From Hemileia vastatrix (taxonomy: Eukaryota; Basidiomycota; Pucciniomycetes; Pucciniales; Zaghouaniaceae): 64,000 nt of DNA. Position 1 is the first letter of the stretch, and every line of letters begins with the position of its first letter. A model generated the notes under the pieces. The model was given only the letters and a program-made list of their open reading frames with translations. It had not been told where the DNA came from and did not search any database. Below, piece after piece: positions 1 to 11,746 of the stretch. The stretch spans positions 35,297,183 to 35,361,182 of the forward strand of contig JASXTE010000002.1 in NCBI GenBank assembly GCA_030280995.1, given 5' to 3'. A program made the translations under genes and the position numbers.

Positions 1-879
1 CGTTTATGGATGGAACAATCTACAGCAGGTGAGTTTCTGGTACAAAATATCAAAAGAAAGATAAAAAGTACAATATGTAAGCAATAAAAGAGATATATGA
101 TTGAATTTTAAAGATAAAAGAATAACAATAAAAAAAAAAGGAAACAAGAATATACTCATTATCAAAACCTTTGCTTTTTTTTTGAGATTTATTATTTGAT
201 ACATCAGAAAATTCATTAGCAGAAGCCGGTTTAATACGTCGAACAAAAGAGGAGCCTTGGGATAATCTCTTTTTCTTGGAGCGGATAACAGGTGTTTCAA
301 GATTTTCCTTAGAAGTTGAAGCATGAGTTGAAGCTGATGGTTCATCTGTCTCATCATCATCCCTAATGACAATGACTTCATCAGGAGGAATCATACCCTC
401 CTCATAAGCTACAAATATATATGAAGAAAAAAAAATATTAATAATCTTATCTACTAATTTAAAAGGAGACAAAAAAGGTGATCAACATACATTTTTCAAG
501 GCTTTTCACATATTGGAGTAATTCATTACAAGGGTTAGATAAATATGAAGGAGAAGGATTATTGTTAAGGATCTTGACAAGCTCTTCTGTTTTATCTCTA
601 GCCAATTCAAGTAAATTGCGATACTGAACTCTCGTTATTTCCTGCCTCTCATTGCTAAGTACAGGAGGGTTAGGTGCCATGCCATGTGGCAGACATGGTG
701 CAAGCTCAAAAGCTTCAAAGCGAGTATCAATCAGAGAGTGGGATGAAACACATTTGGGTGCTGGAAAATCAAATTTTTGAAAAAAAAAAGATATAGAACA
801 TAAGTGAAATATATAAATTAAGAGAGAGGAACATGATATACATACAAAGTGGAGGTGTAGGATTTTGTATACTAGACAT
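1..879 (-). CDS. Acidic/Ser-rich transposon protein of unknown function, N-terminal part (copy A)
   Basis: Gene model by comparison with copy B: exons 879-846, 760-491, 408-156 and 36 to the window edge, with GT-AG introns and consistent phases (1, 1, 2). The start ATG is at 879-877. The visible N-terminal third holds a short SSIQNPTPP leader, a basic/acidic low-complexity stretch with Asp runs (DDDETDEP), Ser/Thr-rich sequence and a KKKR basic cluster compatible with nuclear localisation. I do not recognise the family. The rest of the gene lies beyond the window. One residue differs from copy B in the DDDE stretch (IRDDD here, IKDDD in B), and intron 1 differs by one A/T in a homopolymer. 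Confidence 0.7.
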
Positions 880-1889
880 ATTGATTAATGAATATTAAAA
901 AAAAGTATTCGATATCAAAAAATTATGATGTAATATGATGAATAATTATAAGAAACTCTATTCTAGAAAATTGAAGTTGATATTTTAATAGGATAAAAAA
1001 TTGAATAAGATTAAAATTAAAGTGAGGATGAAAGAAACAGAAAACATAAAGAGGGGGATTTTATATTATTTGAGCTTTTTTTAACATGTATTATTCATAG
1101 TGGGGTAAACTGAGTAACATGCTAAATCACAATCTGTTTATATTGAAGCGAAATTTGATGTAGCTAACAGAAAATACTAGTAATTCTTTGGGGACTTTTA
1201 GTGTGAAAAACAAATAATAACAAATTTATATCCCATATTCAAATTGCCACGGGTAAATACAAAATTTTTTAAATTAGAATTTACTCCTAAACAATGGAGA
1301 TACACTTAATTAGTATATTATATGAAAAAAAAGGATAATCCTTTATGAATATTTGTTAAATTTAATTTCAGATGACAATGCGAGATTCACATATATACTG
1401 ATATGCCTCATCAAACAAGAAATGAATTATAAATATAAAATTGGTAACATTAGAATTTAAGATAAGAATTTGTTTTTTAAGTGACAGGAGGAGTGTCAGG
1501 CTAGGGTGTGGGCACCGTGACCAAACCTTTGATAAACTTGGATACAACTAAGGGAAAAAAAAAAATTGAATAGTTTTATTTTGCAATATATCTTAGTCTG
1601 CACAAGATATTGCATTGTTGTCCCTAACTATACCAAAATTGTTACTTTTCAAAAGTTATAGGACTACTAAGTTGATAAAATATTATTATGAATCACCCAA
1701 TGAAATACCTTAAGCAACATTCAAAATTATTAAAATATTAATATTCAATTTGAGATTTGGATTAGCTAATTTTTCACAACTTACCACAGTTTTGATTAAT
1801 ATAATAAAACTTGAAAAAAATTGTTGAGATAACCTAGAAATGGGTGCAAGAAAATGATGAAACATATGACTTGAAACTTAACTCATACA
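880..1889. other. Non-coding AT-rich interval upstream of the acidic-protein gene (copy A)
   Basis: No reading frame of note. It lies between the start of the acidic-protein gene (transcribed leftward) and the palindrome array, so it probably holds that gene's promoter. It is the counterpart of 44881-45888 in copy B. Confidence 0.6.
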
Positions 1890-3870
1890 CTATTGATAAA
1901 CTTCATGGATCCTGATTAATTTCTATCGAAATTAATTTTGAGACTAGCATATTGAATTTTAGCTATGACCAAGTACTGTAAGTGCCATGGTTTGTATTCA
2001 ATATATTGGTGTTGAAATTAATTTTGATAGGAATCAACAAGTATCAGATGGCACCATGCATGAAACACTGACAGAAACCATCAAATTTATGAGGCAATGA
2101 ACCTCATAATTTCGATCGAAATTAATATAGACCCCTGCATATTGAATACAAGCCATTTCACATGGACTACACAGACATAGATAAAATTCAACATGCATGG
2201 CTTAATATTAATTTTGATCGAAATTAACCAAGGCATTAAAACATCAATTTTTATATGGTGTACTTGATCAAACCAGTTTATCTAACTGCTTAGCTTACCT
2301 ATACTTATAGGAATTTTATGCATAGTCCATGTCAATATTAATTTCGATCGAAATTAATGTTGACTAATACATAATGAATACATGCTATGCCACTTACACT
2401 TTCCAGGCATAGCTACCATTAAATATGCCAGTATCAAAAATTAATTTCGATCGAAATTAATGAGCATGATAATCATGAATTTCTGGAGTCAACTGCTTAT
2501 TTTTATGCATGGTGCCTTGCCAACATTAATTTCGATCGAAATTACTTTTGATACTGGCATATTGCATGTATATATGCCTGGAAAGTGTAAGTGGCATAGT
2601 GTGTATTCATTATGTATTGGTCAACATTAATTTCAATAGAATTTAATATTGACATTTTCATATTGAACCCAAACCAGCAAACGACCCAAAAAATTCTTCA
2701 TAAAACTGCTCATTAATTTCGATCGAAATTAGTGAGCACCATATACATATTGAATGGTAGTTATATCTGGTGTGTGTAAGTTGTAAAGCTTGTGTTCAAT
2801 GTTTATTGGTCAACATTAATTTTGATCAAAATTAATGAGCATTTTGATCATGAACTTTTTCAGTCAGTTAGTTGTTTCAATGCATAATGGCATTCCAACA
2901 TTAACTTTGATCAAAATTAATGTTGAAATGATATAATGCTTTTTTGCATGACATGTAAAGGACGGCAAGTATTTTTAAGTATTGAAATTTACTATACATG
3001 TTGAGGGTAAATATAAAATTTACATATCCATATTAATTTCTATAAAAATTAATGTTGACCAATACATAATAAATAGTAAATATGCCTGGCTAGTGTAAGT
3101 GGCATAGCTTTTTTTCAATCTGCACTTGGCAACATTAATTTCGATCGAAATTAAGGTTCATGATTATCATCAATTTATTCAGTCAGTTGCTTACTGTTAT
3201 GCATGGTAACATGTCAACATTAATTTTAATAAAAATTGAATTTGACATGCTACCAAGCATTTTTATGTAAGATGAAAAGTAGGGCACTCTATTGTTAAGT
3301 AAACACATTACAATGCATATTGAGCATGTAAATATCATTTACACATTAATATTAATTTCAATCAAAATTAATTTTGACCAATAAACATTGAACACAAGCT
3401 TTACAACTTACACACACCAGATATAACTACCATTCAATATGTATATGGTGCTCACTAATTTCGATCGAAATTAATGAGCAGTTTTATGAAGAATTTTTTG
3501 GGTCGTTTGCTGGTTTGGGTTCAATATGAAAATGTCAATATTAAATTCTATTGAAATTAATGTTGACCAATACGTAATGAATACACACTATGCCACTTAC
3601 ACTTTCCAGGAATAGACACCATGCAATATGCCAGTATCAAAAGTAATTTCGATCGAAATTAATGTTGGCAAGGCACCATGCATAAAAATAAGCAGTTGAC
3701 TCCAGAAATTCATGATTATCATGCTCATTAATTTCGATCGAAATTAATTTTTGATACTGGCATATTTAATGGTAGCAATGCCTGGCAAGTATAAGTGGCA
3801 TAGCGTGTATTCACTATGTATTGGTCAACATTAAATTCGATTGAAATTAATATGGATACATAAATGTGAC
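1890..3870. repeat. Palindrome array centred on TTTCGATCGAAA (copy A)
   Basis: Inverted counterpart of the copy B array at 42890-44880. Roughly every 90-110 bp there is a palindrome whose best form is TAATTTCGATCGAAATTA; nine copies contain the perfect 12-bp core TTTCGATCGAAA (for example near 2108, 2345, 2443, 2530, 2715, 3140, 3460, 3648 and 3735) and others are degenerate (TTTTGATCAAAA, TTTCAATAGAAT). The unique spacers between palindromes also recur in inverted order, so the whole block is itself a large imperfect inverted repeat. No protein coding capacity. Confidence 0.93.
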
Positions 3871-4066
3871 ATAAAGAGGTATGGACCATCAATTTGTTGA
3901 AAATACATTTTTATATCTCATACATTATTTGTTTTTCTTAAATAAAATGTTACTCTCTCTCAATATCACTTTATAACATTTACCAAGCTGCTTTGAAAAA
4001 AAACAGAATACATAAAATTCAATATAAGATAGCTATATTACACAGAAGATCACCGTTATACCTAAG

Positions 4067-5744
4067 TTATGATGATGTTGATGCTCTATTAATTGATTCC
4101 CGAATCTTTACCAGATCAATATCAGCTCCAACCCCAAGTGACTCACGTTCATTCACAGATAATCCTTGCAAAAATGTTGCTGAATAGCAATTCTTGGGGA
4201 GGTATTTGGGAACATTGAATATACCATTTTGTGCAACTGTCCTTTCTGATGACCGTGAATATGTTTTTAATGTTGATTTTTTTTGAGCTGGTGTATGGGC
4301 TAAGTCCTTTGTCATCTTATCCATTTTTTTAAACAAATCATTGAGTTCAGGATTTTGCCATCCAGGAATAGCTCGGATAGGTGCAGTTGGGGCTGGTGCT
4401 GGGCCTTCCTCGATATCAGAGATGCACCTAGTATCATGAAAAAGCACAACAAAACCTGGCACATCACTGCAGAGATCTCTTGCTAACTTGTAGCGTGCAC
4501 TAGCAATCTGAATTCCAACTAAATCAGCTTCATAATAACAAAAAGCAAAGTAAAATTAAAAACTTACCTTGGTCCGATAACGTTTTACTTGTGCCCTTGC
4601 CCTCTTTTCAATCTTTTCTCTTGCTACCCTTTCCTCTTCTTGCCCAAACAACCTTATCATCTCCTTCCCCTTATTAACTACCCATTTCTCAATAACACAT
4701 TGAGTGAACTGAAGCTTTGACTGATCGATTGTATTCAAGGTGGTGAGCCATCTGGTACAGTGGTCGCATACTATGCTTCCCATGACTTGATTCCAAGTTG
4801 ATTCTGAAAAATCACGGCAAGTCCAATCAAACGTGAATTTCCGAAAACCTTTTTCTTGCAATTCACGCTCTAAGTTTCTTTTGACAGAAAGTGGGATCGG
4901 TGCTCCTCCTTTTAGTCCTCGAGGCTCAGGTGCTGGAAAAAATTCGGGTAGTCTAATTTTGGATCGCAAGAAGGCTATAGAATTGGTTATCAGAAATTGT
5001 CGATCAGCTGCAGAATTGGCACGGTTAGAAGATTGGACTTGGGTTAGGACAGTTTGAATGGTTTTTAGTTTGAATTGGCTCCAATCTTTCCATTTTTCAA
5101 TCTCCAAAGGTGTTGGGCTCGCAGGATATTTTGATATTTGTGTTGGTCCCCCAAGACAATACTTCAGAAAGTGGTAAATATTTCTATTTAGACTGTCCGA
5201 GCTCCTGGGAACATCATTCCTTCTAACTAAGCCTCTTACAGCCCTTAACCCCCGTTCTCGCTCATGAGACTCTGCTGAATTGAGTCTGTGGTAATCACTG
5301 ATACCCATAATGATTGAGGGATTCACTAACAATTCAAATAAGTTAATTAAATTGGTTATTTTTCAATAAAAGAATACACTACAAATTTTACTTACCTGCT
5401 CCACTTGTGCTTGCTCCTTGGTTAGGCTGAGCAGATGATGATTGGTCTCCGAAAAATTCCCTCAATACTTCACTAGCCCAATCTCTTCCTAGCTGATCAG
5501 CTTGCTGATCAGCACTTTCAGAAGCAGAAGGATGATTGGGATTAAAATTTCTCGGTTCTGAATGAGACTCTTGGCCTGGATTGGGATTAGGTGGTGGGTT
5601 AGGATTAGGTGGTACAGATTGAGATGCATCTGGAGGTGGATCAGCAGAGGGTGGTGGAGGAGTATTTCCAGTATTAGTATGTTGAGGCGGAAAACAATCA
5701 GAATCGGTTGGGTCAACAGACATCCCTTCAAAATTATCATCCAT
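4067..5744 (-). CDS. Transposon accessory protein 2 (paralogue of accessory protein 1), intact, copy A
   Basis: Three exons: 5744-5396, 5325-4568 and 4507-4067, GT-AG introns, 515 residues. The N-terminal ~110 residues are Pro/Ser/Asn-rich and probably disordered. The middle holds a conserved region with GFRKFTFDW and WNQVMGSIV and a basic, helix-prone stretch ending RAQVKRYRTK. The C-terminal third has VPKYLPKNCYSATFLQGL. The last two regions align with accessory protein 1 of the same element (10625-11746), so the two are paralogues. Function is unknown; a DNA-binding or transpososome role analogous to TnpA is only an inference. In this copy codon 4471-4469 is TGC; the same codon is TGA in copy B. 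Confidence 0.78.
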
Positions 5745-6161
5745 AATGAACTGTAATAAAATAAAATAAAATAAAAATAATCAGTTGTTAAAATTTATAC
5801 CTATCAAAGCTAAAGTAAAAAAAGATACTATGTATATAGTCTTGTAAACGTGTATGTTCTCTTGTCGAAAAATAAAGTGAATAATATATAGCTATCAGCT
5901 AAAGTTGGAAGGTCAAACTATTTATAGTAGATGAATGAGCAAGAAGATCATTCATTAAGTAAAAATTTTATCATATTTCTCATTATCATGATTTTATTTC
6001 TTTCATTCTTACATTTAAGATAAAAATGACTCATTGAAAGCATGGGTTCTCTCGCAATAAAAGCAACCAAAGTAATTGTTCACTGGTTTATGATAAGGTA
6101 AGTTGGATGCATTGCATTTTTTAATCGAACATTGAATTATTTCTTTCACCATTTACAAATA
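5745..6161. promoter_or_regulatory. Upstream region of accessory protein 2 gene (copy A)
   Basis: Intergenic stretch between accessory protein 2 and the transposase 3' end. It contains a CTATAAATAG-type TATA element (revcomp around 5918-5927) about 175 bp before the start codon, conserved in copies B and C. Confidence 0.45.
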
Positions 6162-9100
6162 TCACCAATCCTACAAATTTCCCGAATCCCAAATTAACAC
6201 AAAGATGTTAGTCAACAGAAAATAAATTTGATTAATTTTTTCACTCACTACTGTCTGCAGTCCAATGGCAGTGACAACCTCGTCTTTGATTCCAAACATT
6301 CCTTTTTTGTGCTCGACAGTAGCTGCATTTCCAATTATTGCATCTTTCTTAATCACAATTTGAGTTGCTTTGGCTACTCTTACTAACCGACAATGCACTT
6401 GTGGGAAAAGCTCATAGGGATCCTTTGATGTTTCTTCTGGACGGAGCTCTTTGAAAGGACTTACTATTAAATATATTTGATCAATCTCTTCCTTTGATCT
6501 GAAAAGATCATCAATTTGCCCAAACTGGCTATCTTTTCCATAGTAGAATTCAATTGTTGAATTAGCAATGTGTCGATGGTAACTAGTAAACCTCTTTCCA
6601 TGTATCAATATGCTTGCTACATTTTCAACTACCCGATCCCCACTTTTCTCCGATGGTGTCAAAGCCCGTCTTGAAGTTTCTTTTCCCATTCGTGCCCTTA
6701 CCCATTTAGTAAATAATGCCATACTTAGATGGATCCATTTGTTTTGTTTATCAAGATCAATATGGATTTTTTTAGTCTCACATTGATCATTATCTTCAGC
6801 TTCACCAAGATCTAATACCCTAGACTTCCGATACCAATGTTTGAGCATTGTTAGCGGTATCTCTCCTGTGGTAAATATTAATAAATTAGCACAGCTGAGT
6901 TTTTAAATCATTTCTTACAAACATTACATACGTGGATGGTGATTGTTTGGAATTTCAGATAATATATGATTCACCCGCTCTCCAGACCAAGTAGCTGTAC
7001 CTGATGGTGGACCAAGACGCTTTATCATTTCAGGATAATGTTGAGTGATATGCAGATTTGGCTTTGCATTAATATTCTTCCAACCCTCTTCAAGGCACTC
7101 ACGATACTCTAACAGAAATTGATCTAGATCTTTAAGCTCATTAGTCTGTATATTTTTTAATGTCAAAAAATTGGTGATCGAGCATAATGTTACAAGTGAC
7201 TTGAGAAGATAATATTCTCTTGGTTTATCAGCTGAGGAAGCTGAAGATTCAGATTCTTTAAATTTTTCAAACCAAAGGGGTATAAGTGACAAAGGGAAGT
7301 AGAGAGTATACAGCATGTGCCATTCTGCTGCCTTGAGGGATCCTGCCTTTTTAGATCCTACTGATTTTGGAACTCGTGTTAGCCAGGAAGGTCTTCTTAC
7401 TTGATCAATCATCTTCCATAAAACCTGTAGCTCTGCTGCTGTGATTCGTGGATTACTACTACCTTCATTTTCTTTCTCCTTACCTTTCCTTTTATTTTCT
7501 TCATCTCTAGCTGTCTCATTTGATGAGTGAGATCCTTCACTCTGTGATATGCTAATGCTTCTTTGCCTTAAGTTATACAATGAATTCCTACTGTCACTGC
7601 TTTGAGACTGTACTGAGGCCACATCGCTATATGGAGGAATAAATTTGGAGCTGGATGACCTACTCTGGCTTCTTGATCGATTTGTTCCCAATCCTTCATT
7701 ATCTAGTCCATGATGACTTGATGACTGTCTTGAACTCGTACGTCTTTGCCGCTTGTGCTGTCTCGTGTGTCCTGTATCATCATCATCATTATTCGTGGTG
7801 CTTAAGCTACTTCTACGTTTTTTCGAATGTTTGTGCAGTGAAGTATCAGAAAAGAAATCATCATCTTCTTCTCTTACATGCCAATTTTTATCCTTTTCCA
7901 GCTTTCTTTCTAGATCTTTTGCTGCATTTTGGATTTGAAAATAGCTTAGACTGTGATCTTTTAGGTTGCCAAGCATATGTGAATGCATAACATCAATTGA
8001 GCAATATTCAGTTGGACGCCAATATTCAAGGTTATTCAGCTCACTCCATCGTACCCCATGATTTTGAACAATTGATACACGCTCCCAATGTGACTTAGAA
8101 TTTTTCCACTTTGTTGCCCAGCACATATGATCCTCATGATTCCGTAATGAAAAATTTCCCACATTCTTTTCACTAATTTCATCTTTAGAGATATTACAGA
8201 AAGAGCAGAACATTTTTGCAGAGTGACTCGAAAAGCCAGCCAATTTTCGTATTGCAGGAATGTCACCTATCAAAGAGAACAATGCAACTCTTAATTTCCG
8301 GCCTTGTGGATAAAGATGTGTCTTTTCAATCAATATACCATCCCATAGAGTTTGTAGATCATTAACCAGTGGTTTTAGAAGGTGATTAAGCTGTTCACTT
8401 GTGGGTTCTGTTGGTCCGGGTATAATAGAATACAAAAAAAGATTTTCCATTTTGTATCTATCTTCTTGAGGTAGGTTCATACACACCATCATAATATTGC
8501 CTACAGACTTCTGATGACCTCCAATCCTATTGCCACCAGGCCTAAACCAGTCGACATATAAAGTAAACATTAAGTTGCCTGAAGTTATCGTATATTCATC
8601 ATCATTGCTATCCAGAGCTGGAGTGGTTATGGGAAAGTTTTTCCAAATTGAACCATCACAAACATCCTTCATCAAATCACACTCTACACGTTCTGCCACA
8701 GGGGTTTTCTTCTCAATCAGAAGCTCAAATTTGAACAGTTTGATCTTTTCCTTAAGCCAGTCGATAAAAGAATGGTGATGAAATGTTTTAAGAGATAAGT
8801 ATTTTACATGTTCTTGATGTTCCTCCATCAAATACAGCCTTTCATCACATTTAACTGCAATTTGTCCTGCTCCAAACATTTTTAAATAGCGCTTTGATGA
8901 TGAAAGAAACGGTTGATTGCAACATAGTATAGATGGTTGAGATTCAGAGTTATACTCATAAAGAGCAAAGCATTTAGGACAGCATGTTTTAGTGAAAAAT
9001 GATTGATTGAGCTTTAATCGACTAAAAACTGTATCTATCGAGCGTGGGACCAGGCGGACAATGCTATCAGAATCCAGTATTCCACTATCACCTAGAAGTT

Positions 9101-9549
9101 TGAGCTTCTTAATTTCTTCATTCAAAAATTGAGTACAACCTTCTTTGCTCAAATGATGAATCAGAGAAAGCTTTGCTGCCTGCCACATAATTATTTGGCT
9201 ATACCGTTCCCCGAGATTTGAGTTTCTAGAGACTGTTGAAGATACTTCTGCCCCCAATAGCAACTGCCCCTATGTAATAAATCATTGAAACATCATAAAG
9301 ACTTTAATTCTCACATTGAACTATAGATATACAGCTTACTGTTTCTGTGGAGCGGGAACTTCCAATGTTAAGTGGATTGTTGGAAGAAATAACCATCTGG
9401 GCCTTCCTATTTCTTTCCTCTTGATGTTTTGCATAAGAATTAGAGCTTTTGAAAGCCATACCAACTTCAAAGGACCCAGAAGAAGTTTGATACTTTCTAT
9501 TGACACATCCAAGATCTTGACATTGACATACATGAAAAAATGGAGGCAT
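6162..9549 (-). CDS. Tnp2-family (En/Spm, CACTA) transposase, intact, copy A
   Basis: Exons 9549-9340, 9269-6932, 6865-6249 and probably a tiny last exon 6170-6162, about 1057 residues. It cuts and rejoins transposon ends in the nucleus. The N terminus has a short Cys motif (CQCQDLGC), then a Cys cluster (CCPKC...CC). The Tnp2 core follows: FTLYVDWFRPGG (Asp ~310), IIPGPTEP, LIGDIPAIRKLAGF (Asp ~406), FCSFC and SIDVMHSHMLGNLKDH (Asp ~496), in the order seen in fungal Tnp2 proteins. A ~150-residue Ser/Arg/Asp-rich insert separates these from the SWLTRVPKSVGSKKAG block. Compared with B and C it has two private changes (Leu for Val in the QVVWK stretch; Asn for His in IIGHAAT). The last exon and the exact stop are the least certain part of the model. 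Confidence 0.92.
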
Positions 9550-10624
9550 TGTAATTGTGATAATTGTAGGAATAAGTTAGCTATTCGAAGTTACCGATTG
9601 AAGGTATTCCTTTTTTTGAAAGGCACTAGCTAATATAAGCTACATTTTTTTATCAAAAGAATATGATGGAATATGTGTTGAAATTATTTAAGTTTAAATG
9701 TTTAATTTTTAATCGGATAAATTATATATTAATTTAAAGTTATGCAGTCTACTTTATTTGTATTCTGTATACTCTCTGCATTTGTACAACAATGCATGCA
9801 TGTTTATCAGAATATTTTCTATCATAGAAAAAATTCTGTTGTACGCACAAGCATCTTAATTATTTTTCTATCAAATGCCTTCTGAGTTATATCTAACTAC
9901 CCTATAATTATTTGATTTTGATAAAAATTCTTAGTTATGGACTATAAGAAAAGTAATCCATATTTTTAACATAATTATTTAAAAAATTACCCCAAAAATC
10001 AAAGTTAAACCCAAAAATAAGTTTAATATTTTGTAAAAAACAATCACAAACATATTTCTTTCAACTTGAAAATTGGTCTGTACTAGGTAGAATTTTCTAT
10101 AAAGAAAAAATCAAAAATACTCAAATAATAGATGCTACAAAAGTGTAAACCTTAAAGAATTACATAAAAGCTGAAACCTTGTATAACTTTTCATACATAA
10201 ATGCGATGAAGTGACACTCTAGTCTATTTATTCAGGTTGAAAAAAATTACTCAAAAGAATATGTATTACTATCATATTGGACCAAAAATAATTTTTTGGT
10301 AATCAAAAAATGAACATAGCCTCACATTTAACAAATTATTTTTGTGGAAGAATTTTTTGAAAAGAAAAAAAAATCCGTTTCTTAAATGAGTCTGCTTTTA
10401 TCACATAATCATTCTCTTTATTTTATACCATTCCTTTTGAGTTCAAGTTGCATATAAAAATATAATTTATGCATATTATAATTCCATAAAGTCGAAATAT
10501 TTCTTATTCTTAATTTTTGTGATATTTCTCCTTAAATCAACTTTGATCATAAAGTTTTGGAGCTCAACAATTTATCCTTCCTCTTTGTTTAATTTAATTG
10601 AACACTTTCTTAATCTTATTATTT
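9550..10624. other. Divergent intergenic region between transposase and accessory protein 1 (copy A)
   Basis: About 1.1 kb of AT-rich sequence with no ORF of note. The two flanking genes diverge from it, so it should contain both promoters. It is conserved in copies B (36144-37218) and C (26382-27457). Confidence 0.6.
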
Positions 10625-11746
10625 ATGAACCCTAGTAGCTCTTACTTTCCTCATGGAAACCTGCCCACAAACACAAGAACACTTAATAGAATTTTTAATG
10701 AGACTTTGCCTCCATTCAATTCTCACTTTTGTAGATCTATACACAATTTTTGTCGTTCACTTTTGGATATGTCACCAGAATCAAATGGATGGAAACAAAA
10801 CCCTACTGAAGAGCAATTAGACAGATTTTCATCATTCGACATGAATTCTTGCAACATTGCCTTTGAACTACCTCATCCAGAATCAAATTCAGCGGTTTCA
10901 GAAAAGTTTCCACCAATTTTCCGTGAATCTTTTATTGAGCACCTTCGCATGTGTGGTTTCCCAGGATCAACTTTCGCTTGGAACCTAGATTGGTTTGACA
11001 AATGGAACCAGGTCTTGGCAAATATTCTCATTAAACACTGGGACAATGCCTTAAAAACCAATAATTTGATTGCATATCCAATTGACTCAACTCAAATTAG
11101 CTTCTCAAATCAAATAGGAGTTCTTCACCGTTGGTTTTTAGGTCATGCTGATAGATTAAGACTTGGGAAGGATTCTCATAGCTCTCAAGAAATAATCAAA
11201 GTGAGAAAGCATAAATATAGAATAAAAAAAAAAGTATGAAAATCCCTTTTTTTTCAACCGTTTTTATTTATGACCTTTATTTCAAATAACAAAGATTCTT
11301 AGAATTCAGTTAACCGAACTAAACTTCTTAAACAACTTCCACATTGTGAAACTTATCACAACCTTTTCACAAACATCAAATGTTGTTCAGACACCGAAAT
11401 TGATAATGATGGATCGTTAAGACGTATCTTAATGCAATGGAGGTCTGAAGATTTTTCTAAAGTTGCACAATATCTTGACCAACAACACTTTGATATTCGA
11501 GATAATTCAACCTACTCTGGCAGTGTGCTAAAGGACTTGGCCTTGTACAAAAGAATCAGTTTGGTTTCAACATTATCCCCTAACCTTAATCCTTCTCATG
11601 TCCCCCGGGGTTTGCCGAATGACTGTTATTCTCCCTTATATCTTGCATCTCTAAATCCTCAACAACTCAGACTTTTAAATCCTCAAAATCCCATAAATTT
11701 ACCTGCTCTCCTTGAAATTCTTTGTTCCTCTAATGTGAGTGATTGA
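10625..11746 (+). CDS. Transposon accessory protein 1 (paralogue of accessory protein 2), copy A
   Basis: Two exons, 10625-11233 and 11303-11746, joined in phase 0 across a GT-AG intron, giving 350 residues. The open frame extends 27 bases further upstream, but the first ATG is at 10625 (MNPSSSYFPHG). Key blocks are GFPGSTFAWNLDWFDKWNQV, a basic tail of exon 1 (KVRKHKYRIKKK) and, in exon 2, VPRGLPNDCYSPLYLASL. Each block has a counterpart in accessory protein 2, in the same order. I do not know the family's function. Its 3' end overlaps the convergent SNF2 gene by 17 bp. It might help recognise transposon DNA, given the basic stretch, but nothing catalytic is visible. Confidence 0.75.
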
